Shown: positions 59,006-64,000 of the stretch, in pieces
How positions within the stretch are numbered: position 1 is the stretch's first letter
How the letters are laid out: each line of letters opens with the position of its first letter
The notes under the pieces: generated by a model
What the model was told of the DNA's origin: nothing
Seen by the model: the letters and a program-made list of their open reading frames with translations, nothing else
The model's database searches: none
Made by a program: the position numbers and the translations under genes
Source of the DNA: Nocardioides sp. Root1257
Lineage (GTDB): Bacteria > Actinomycetota > Actinomycetes > Propionibacteriales > Nocardioidaceae
Length of the DNA: 64,000 nucleotides
Assembly: GCF_001425175.1 (NCBI RefSeq)
Contig: NZ_LMDV01000015.1
Span: forward strand, 76,939-140,938
Reading direction: 5' to 3'

Positions 59006-60570
59006 TCGCGATGACTCTTGACACCAACGACAAATCGTCCAGTACCGCCTTCGAGCTGGTGGCGTCCGGCATCGGCAAGATGTACGGTCCGATCCGCGTC
59101 CTCGGCGATGTCTCGTTCCAGATTGGCGCAGGCGAAGTCGTCGGACTCATCGGAGCCAACGGCGCAGGCAAGAGCACGCTGATCAAGTGCCTGACCGGCG
59201 CGGTGCGCCCAACTGAGGGCGCCATCCTCATCGACGGCGAGGGGGTCACTTTCCGCACGCCCGACGAAGCACTCTCGGTCGGCGTAGCGGCCGTGCCTCA
59301 AGAGGTCACTATCCCCACCGACCGTCCTGTGGCGGAGACCGTCCTACTCGGGCGGTTCCCGTCCACCTGGGGCTTCACATCCCGATCTAGGGTGAATGCT
59401 GCAGCTAAGACGCACTTGGACCGCGTGCACCTCGCGGACGTGAACCCCAACCGGGACGCGGGATCGCTCACGCCCACCCAGAAGCGACTGGTCATGGTGG
59501 CGGCAGTTCTAGCCCGTGACCCCAAGCTGGTGATCCTCGACGAGCCGACTGCGGCCCTGCCTCCCGAGGAGTCCTCAATCGTTCACCAGCTGGTGCGCGA
59601 ACTGAGCGTCGCCGGCGTCGCCGTCGTCTACGTCTCCCATCGTCTACACGAGGTCAAGGACCTCTGCACCCGAGTGGTCGCCCTGCGCAACGGCAGGCTC
59701 GCGGGCGAGCTGCACGGTGAGGACATCACGCGCCACGCAATGCTCGGTCTCATCGGCGGCACCGTCGAACCCGACACCCTGCTGGTCAGCGAAGAGCACT
59801 CCCATCACGAGGTGCGCGAGGTGGGCGACACGCTCCTCGACGTGAACGCTCTCAGCGGCATACGCATCCAAGACGTCTCTTTCACCGTGCGCCGCGGCGA
59901 GATTCTAGGGATCGCCGGCCTCGCTGGCTCAGGTCGAAGCGAGCTCCTGCGCCTGATCTACGGCCTGCAGGCACCCACAGCTGGCGAGATCACATATGAC
60001 GGGCGAAAGCTCAGCGGCGGCCCGCGCGCCCGCATGCGCCGCAAACTCGGGTACGTCACCGAGCTCCGGAGCAACAACATGCTCAAGGGCCTAAGTGTCG
60101 CCAGGAACATGACCTGCAACAGCGTGGGTGACCATAAGAAGTTCGGCCTCTTCGCCGACGCCAAGTGGGAGCACAGAGCAGCAGAGGCCACCGGCCGTAC
60201 CGTCAGCCTGGTCGGCGCTCCCAGCACGTTCATCGAGAACTTGTCCGGTGGAAACATCCAAAAGGTGCTCATTGGCCGGTGGCTCTCGCGGGAAACAGAG
60301 CTGCTCCTGCTCGACGAGCCCACCTCTGGAGTTGACCTGGTGGCCCGTAAGGAGATCCACGACGTCCTGCACGAAATGACTGAAAGAGGCACGTCCGTCG
60401 TCGTTGCCAGCGTTGAGGTCGACGAGCTCACCACCATCTGTGACCGAGTCCTCGTCCTCGTGGAGGGCCGAGTAGTCGCAACACTCCAGCCGCCCTTCAG
60501 CGAGGCGGAACTCGTCGCGACGCTCTTCGAGCATCAGGTCGCGCATAGCCAGTCCGCGGAAGCAGTGTGA
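59002..60570 (+). CDS. ABC transporter ATP-binding protein (RbsA-like, two domains)
   Basis: A 522-aa protein with two ATPase domains. Domain 1 has Walker A GANGAGKST and Walker B LVILDEPTAAL, but its signature reads GSLTPTQKR instead of LSGGQ. Domain 2 has a degenerate Walker A GLAGSGRSEL, the signature LSGGNIQK and Walker B LLLLDEPTSGVD. This asymmetry is normal for the RbsA/XylG class. The GTG start overlaps the permease stop (GTGA); ATG at 59011 is also possible. It powers the importer. Confidence 0.9.
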   Translation: MIAMTLDTNDKSSSTAFELVASGIGKMYGPIRVLGDVSFQIGAGEVVGLIGANGAGKSTLIKCLTGAVRPTEGAILIDGEGVTFRTPDEALSVGVAAVPQEVTIPTDRPVAETVLLGRFPSTWGFTSRSRVNAAAKTHLDRVHLADVNPNRDAGSLTPTQKRLVMVAAVLARDPKLVILDEPTAALPPEESSIVHQLVRELSVAGVAVVYVSHRLHEVKDLCTRVVALRNGRLAGELHGEDITRHAMLGLIGGTVEPDTLLVSEEHSHHEVREVGDTLLDVNALSGIRIQDVSFTVRRGEILGIAGLAGSGRSELLRLIYGLQAPTAGEITYDGRKLSGGPRARMRRKLGYVTELRSNNMLKGLSVARNMTCNSVGDHKKFGLFADAKWEHRAAEATGRTVSLVGAPSTFIENLSGGNIQKVLIGRWLSRETELLLLDEPTSGVDLVARKEIHDVLHEMTERGTSVVVASVEVDELTTICDRVLVLVEGRVVATLQPPFSEAELVATLFEHQVAHSQSAEAV

Positions 60571-61799
60571 GCATCGTGGTGACGAGCGTGTCCGAGTCCG
60601 TCCAAACGCAACAGCCGAGGGGAGTAGACGTGACGGAGATCGATCAGCTGTTGTCCGCGGCAGTCGAGGACAAGGTGATCCCGTTCGGCGTCGCCATGGT
60701 CACCGACCGACACGGCGTCCTGTGGTCGGGAGTCGCAGGAAACCGAACGCCCGACGTCGCCGCCACGACCGACACATTGTTTCGTATCTTCTCGATGTCG
60801 AAGGCCATCGGTGCCGTCGCAGCGAACATCCTGATCGACAAGCAACTCCTAACCCTAGACACGCCAGTTGTCGACATACTCGATGACTTCAAGAACATCC
60901 AAGTACTGGACGGCTACGGGTCCAACGGTCCCAATCTGCGCGACCCTCGCACCCCGATCACCGTGCGGCACCTCCTGACCAACTCCGCTGGCTTCGCATA
61001 CCCCGGATGGTCCGACCGGCAGTCGACCTTCGCGCTGCTCACCGACGCCCCCCACCCCAACTCCGGACTGCTCGACGCCATTCGGGGACCCCTGATGTTC
61101 GATCCTGGCGAAGGGATGGTCTACGGCTACGGGTTCGACTGGATCGGACCGCTGATCGAAGAACTCGACGGTCGCCGTGTGGTCGAGTTCTGCCAGGCCG
61201 AGATCTTCGACCCCCTCGGCATGATCGACACAATGTTCGAGCCGGATCGTGCCATCGACCGACTCGCGACCGGGACGCTGCGCACCCCCGACGGCTCGTT
61301 CACACCCTTCGTGGTGTCGCCTCCTGCGCAGCCCGAGGTCTACGGCTTGGGTCAGGCGCTCTATGGGACCGCCCCTGACTACATTCGCTTCCTCCGGTTC
61401 TTCCTCAACAAGGGCGAACTGGACGGACGGCGCCTGCTCAGCCCCGAAGGCTTCGAGCGCATGACTACACCACAGGCCGGCAGCCTCACGATGCCAGTCA
61501 TGAAGACCACTGCGTCGGTGTTCAGCGCGGACGCCAACCTGTGCCCGGAGAGTTCCAAGACCTGGACCACTGGGTTCCTAACCAACACCTCAGACCTCGA
61601 GGGGCGCCGTCGCGCCGGCTCCCTCACGTGGGCTGGATTCCTCAACACCCACTATTGGGCCGATCCGACTACCGGTGTCGCAGCAGTGCTAATGACGCAG
61701 CTGTTGCCGTTCGTCGACCCAGAATTCATGAACCTTTACGACACCTTCGAGCGCACCGTCTACAAGACGTTCGCGCATACCCCAGGAGCGATGACCTGA
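60567..61799 (+). CDS. Serine hydrolase, beta-lactamase-like (family VIII esterase type)
   Basis: A 410-aa cytoplasmic serine hydrolase. The SxxK nucleophile motif is S76-M-S-K79 in FRIFSMSKAIG. The Tyr motif region is FDPGEGMVYGYGFDWIG, and the late SLTWAGFLNTHYWADPTTGV corresponds to the third conserved box. No signal peptide is present, so it acts inside the cell, fitting an esterase or lactonase rather than a secreted beta-lactamase. The GTG start overlaps the ATPase stop (GTGA) and its own stop overlaps the aldehyde dehydrogenase start (TGATG). An imported ester would be its natural substrate. Confidence 0.88.
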   Translation: MSIVVTSVSESVQTQQPRGVDVTEIDQLLSAAVEDKVIPFGVAMVTDRHGVLWSGVAGNRTPDVAATTDTLFRIFSMSKAIGAVAANILIDKQLLTLDTPVVDILDDFKNIQVLDGYGSNGPNLRDPRTPITVRHLLTNSAGFAYPGWSDRQSTFALLTDAPHPNSGLLDAIRGPLMFDPGEGMVYGYGFDWIGPLIEELDGRRVVEFCQAEIFDPLGMIDTMFEPDRAIDRLATGTLRTPDGSFTPFVVSPPAQPEVYGLGQALYGTAPDYIRFLRFFLNKGELDGRRLLSPEGFERMTTPQAGSLTMPVMKTTASVFSADANLCPESSKTWTTGFLTNTSDLEGRRRAGSLTWAGFLNTHYWADPTTGVAAVLMTQLLPFVDPEFMNLYDTFERTVYKTFAHTPGAMT

Positions 61800-63259
61800 T
61801 GTGGACCGGACAGTTCAACCGCCTCTACGTCGGAGGCCAGTGGATCCGTTCCTCAGGCACCGACACCATCGCCGTCGTCTCGCCCACCAGCGAGGAGGTC
61901 ATCGCACGAGTGCCCGCGGCCGCGCCGGAGGACGTCGATGCTGCCGTCGCTGCAGCGAGGGAGGCTTTCGACCGAGGCCCGTGGCCTCGCGCCACCGTCG
62001 ACGAACGGATCGCGGTGATGACCAACTTCGCGGACAGACTCGAGTCGGGAAGCGAGGAGATCGCCAACCTCCTAACCGATGAGATGGGTAGCCCGATCGC
62101 CCAGTCGCGCGGAGCTCAGGTCGGTGCCGCGATCAGCATCGCTCGCAGCTATCTCGACATCGTCACGACCTACCCGTTCGAGCAGGTTCGGCGGGCGACC
62201 AGCGGTAGCGCCCTTGTGCTACGAAAGCCCGTGGGTGTCGTCGCGGCGGTCGTCCCCTGGAATGTGCCCCTAGGGGTCACGTTCCACAAGCTCTTCCCGG
62301 CTCTGCTCTCCGGTTGCACGGCTATCATCAAACCCTCCCCCGAGGCACCGCTCTTTGCCTACTGGCTGGCCGAGCAGCTCGCCGCAGCAGGTGTCCCGGA
62401 CGGCGTGGTCAACGTCGTCCCGGCCGAGCGAGAGGTTAGCGAGTATCTCGTCACCCACCCGGGCGTGGACAAGGTCGCCTTCACTGGCTCCACCGCCGCC
62501 GGCCGCCGGATCGCCAGTCTCTGTGGCCAGGATCTCCGTAAGTTCACCCTCGAGCTCGGCGGCAAGTCCGCTGCCCTCGTCCTCGACGATGCCGACCTCG
62601 ACGCAACCGTCGAGGCGCTGCGCTTCGGCTCCTTCCGCAACAGCGGACAGGTATGCACCCTAAAGACCCGTGTGCTGGTCTCTCGCAATCGCGAGCAGGA
62701 GCTCCTCGATCGTCTTCTGGCATTGGTCGACTCCATGCCCGTTGGCGATCCTCACCACCCTGACACACAGATCGGTCCTATGGTGAGCGAGCGACACCGC
62801 GGCACCGTCGAGGGATACATCGGGGTCGGTCGAGACGAAGGAGCACGCCTGGTCACGGGCGGCGGTCGACCTGCAGACCTCGAACGGGGCTGGTTCGTCC
62901 AGCCGACCATCTTTTCCAGCGTCAGCCCTGAGATGAGGATCGCCCAGGAGGAGATCTTTGGACCGGTGTTGTCCGTCCTGACCTATACGTCCGAGGACGA
63001 AGCCGTAACGATCGCCAACGACTCCCGCTACGGCCTAAGTGGCGCCGTCTTCACCTCAGATCTCGATCACGGCCTGAGCATCGCCCGGCGGATCTACTCC
63101 GGCGCCGTGGACCTCAATGGCGCGTTCGGTGGTTGGGGAGCGCCCTTCGGCGGGGTTAAGGACAGCGGAATCGGTCGCGAGTCCGGACCCGAAGGATTCG
63201 AGTCCTACGTCAACGTCATGTCCATCGGAGTTCCGGCGGACTACGCCAGCACGCTCTAG
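61799..63259 (+). CDS. NAD(P)-dependent aldehyde dehydrogenase
   Basis: A 486-aa enzyme oxidising an aldehyde to the acid. Landmarks are VVAAVVPWNVPLGVTFHKLF, the cofactor segment KVAFTGSTAAGRRIA, the catalytic Glu in LELGGKSAALV (about E252), the nucleophile in FRNSGQVCTLKTRV (about C286) and EEIFGPVLSVLTYTSEDEAV. The chain ends FGGWGAPFGGVKDSGIGRES. The frame is open upstream into shadow sequence, but the ATG at 61799 overlaps the hydrolase stop and begins the conserved fold. Substrate not known. Confidence 0.92.
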   Translation: MWTGQFNRLYVGGQWIRSSGTDTIAVVSPTSEEVIARVPAAAPEDVDAAVAAAREAFDRGPWPRATVDERIAVMTNFADRLESGSEEIANLLTDEMGSPIAQSRGAQVGAAISIARSYLDIVTTYPFEQVRRATSGSALVLRKPVGVVAAVVPWNVPLGVTFHKLFPALLSGCTAIIKPSPEAPLFAYWLAEQLAAAGVPDGVVNVVPAEREVSEYLVTHPGVDKVAFTGSTAAGRRIASLCGQDLRKFTLELGGKSAALVLDDADLDATVEALRFGSFRNSGQVCTLKTRVLVSRNREQELLDRLLALVDSMPVGDPHHPDTQIGPMVSERHRGTVEGYIGVGRDEGARLVTGGGRPADLERGWFVQPTIFSSVSPEMRIAQEEIFGPVLSVLTYTSEDEAVTIANDSRYGLSGAVFTSDLDHGLSIARRIYSGAVDLNGAFGGWGAPFGGVKDSGIGRESGPEGFESYVNVMSIGVPADYASTL

Positions 63260-63304
63260 CTCCTCCCAGCCACCGAACCATGCACCAGTAGAGAAGGAGA
63301 TCCA

Positions 63305-64000
63305 GTGAAAGGCTACGTCCTGCATGAGGCAGGTAGAGCAAGCTGGAGTGACGTCAACCCGCCCGAGCCGGCCCCCTACGACGCGATTGTTAGGCCCACG
63401 CTCGTCGCTATCTGCACCACCGACGTCCACCTCATCGAGACCGCGGGCTTGCCGGCGGCCGTCGGCAAGCCGATCGGGCACGAAGCAGTCGGCGTGGTTG
63501 AGCGTGTAGGGGACCTCGTGCGCGACTTCCAGCCTGGAGATCGTGTCATCATCCCCGCCGGCGGCACCGACTGGAGACACCCCAACGCCCAGCGAGGAGA
63601 GGCGAAGTACTACCAGACCAACAACGCCTACTTCTCCGAGGACCCGACTGTCGCCGGAGTGTTCTCAGAACTGGTCCGCGCCATCGACGTCGACATGACG
63701 ATGACCCCAATACCCGACGACATCAGTGACACACAGGCTGTCATGGTGCCCGACATGGTCGCAACCGGCTTCACCGCAGCCTCAAGGATGCACATTGAGT
63801 TCGGAGACACCGTGGCGGTCCTGGGTGCCGGCCCCGTCGGACTGATGGGCATCGCGGCCGCAGCACTGCGTGGCGCAGGACAGATCATCGCCATCGACTC
63901 ACGTGAATCCACCACATCCTTGGCGCGGCAATACGGTGCCACCGACGTCCTTGGGCATCGCGAAGGCAACGTCGCGGAGCGCGTGATGCAGGCAACCGCC
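63305..64000 (+). CDS. Zinc-dependent alcohol dehydrogenase (TbADH-like), truncated by window end
   Basis: 232 codons are present and no stop is reached. The GTG start has AAGGAG five bases upstream. The sequence follows the Thermoanaerobacter/Clostridium secondary alcohol dehydrogenase class: MKGYVLHEAGRASWSDVNPP, APYDAIVRPTLVAICTTDVH (zinc Cys near 37), PIGHEAVGVVERVG (zinc His near 59), VMVPDMVATGF (zinc Asp near 150) and VAVLGAGPVGLMGIAAAALR. Where the NADP enzymes have Gly-Ser-Arg after the second Rossmann strand, this has Asp-Ser-Arg (IAIDSRES), which suggests NAD preference. It oxidises a secondary or primary alcohol and continues the catabolic operon. Confidence 0.9.
   Translation, partial: MKGYVLHEAGRASWSDVNPPEPAPYDAIVRPTLVAICTTDVHLIETAGLPAAVGKPIGHEAVGVVERVGDLVRDFQPGDRVIIPAGGTDWRHPNAQRGEAKYYQTNNAYFSEDPTVAGVFSELVRAIDVDMTMTPIPDDISDTQAVMVPDMVATGFTAASRMHIEFGDTVAVLGAGPVGLMGIAAAALRGAGQIIAIDSRESTTSLARQYGATDVLGHREGNVAERVMQATA

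Overview
The window comes from a high-GC actinobacterium. Gene content and order (LytR-CpsA-Psr protein, FmdB zinc ribbon, a eukaryotic-type UTP-glucose-1-phosphate uridylyltransferase followed by moeA-moaC-mog, a GNAT enzyme and an actinobacterial membrane protein) fit Nocardioides or a relative; the genus is an inference, because no search could be run.

Region 1 (1-9.5 kb) is core chromosome: tRNA-Arg(CCT), a cell-wall ligase, MscL, a SAF-domain protein, FmdB, 5-formyl-THF cyclo-ligase, the uridylyltransferase, three molybdenum-cofactor genes, a GNAT acetyltransferase, a GlpR/SepX-like membrane protein and an SRPBCC protein.

Region 2 (9.5 to about 55 kb) reads as an integrative and conjugative element (ICE) inserted at the 3' end of an intact tRNA-Ala(CGC) gene at 9425-9500. 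An excisionase-like HTH protein and a tyrosine integrase lie beside the tRNA. A leftward block of small maintenance genes with ssb follows. Next is a 1.8 kb stretch with few genes and several long hairpins, containing one small Cys-rich ORF. Then comes a rightward defence cargo (17.1-24.5 kb): a 1313-aa protein with an N-terminal phosphoribosyltransferase-like domain and a C-terminal nucleoside-phosphorylase domain, then an overlapping gene pair that looks like a SPARDA-type short Argonaute system (DUF4365 nuclease-APAZ protein plus a catalytically dead short pAgo). The leftward transfer operon (38.8 down to 24.6 kb) encodes a Prim-Pol, a ParB-like protein, an NlpC/P60 hydrolase with a lysozyme-like segment, two DUF6112 membrane proteins, a TrbL/VirB6-like channel, an SCO6880-family protein, a VirB4-like ATPase, an ArdC antirestriction protein and a coupling ATPase. 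A complete Flp/Tad pilus cluster (50.8 down to 39.6 kb) sits between the transfer operon and a MobF relaxase-helicase (51.1-54.7 kb). No duplicated tRNA-Ala end was found on the right, so the right boundary is unknown.

Region 3 (55.3-64 kb) is a rightward catabolic cluster: an HTH-citrate-synthase fusion that looks like a regulator, a possible operator, a ribose-type ABC importer (lipoprotein, permease, double ATPase), a serine hydrolase/esterase, an aldehyde dehydrogenase and a zinc alcohol dehydrogenase cut by the window end. The layout suggests uptake of a small ester or alcohol, hydrolysis, and oxidation through aldehyde or ketone to acid. It may be ICE cargo or flanking chromosome.

The most novel-looking item is the PRTase-PNP fusion beside the short Argonaute pair. 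Other points of note are the Tad pilus carried inside a conjugative element, the iteron-like repeats before the Prim-Pol gene, and the citrate-synthase-like regulator that lacks a catalytic histidine.
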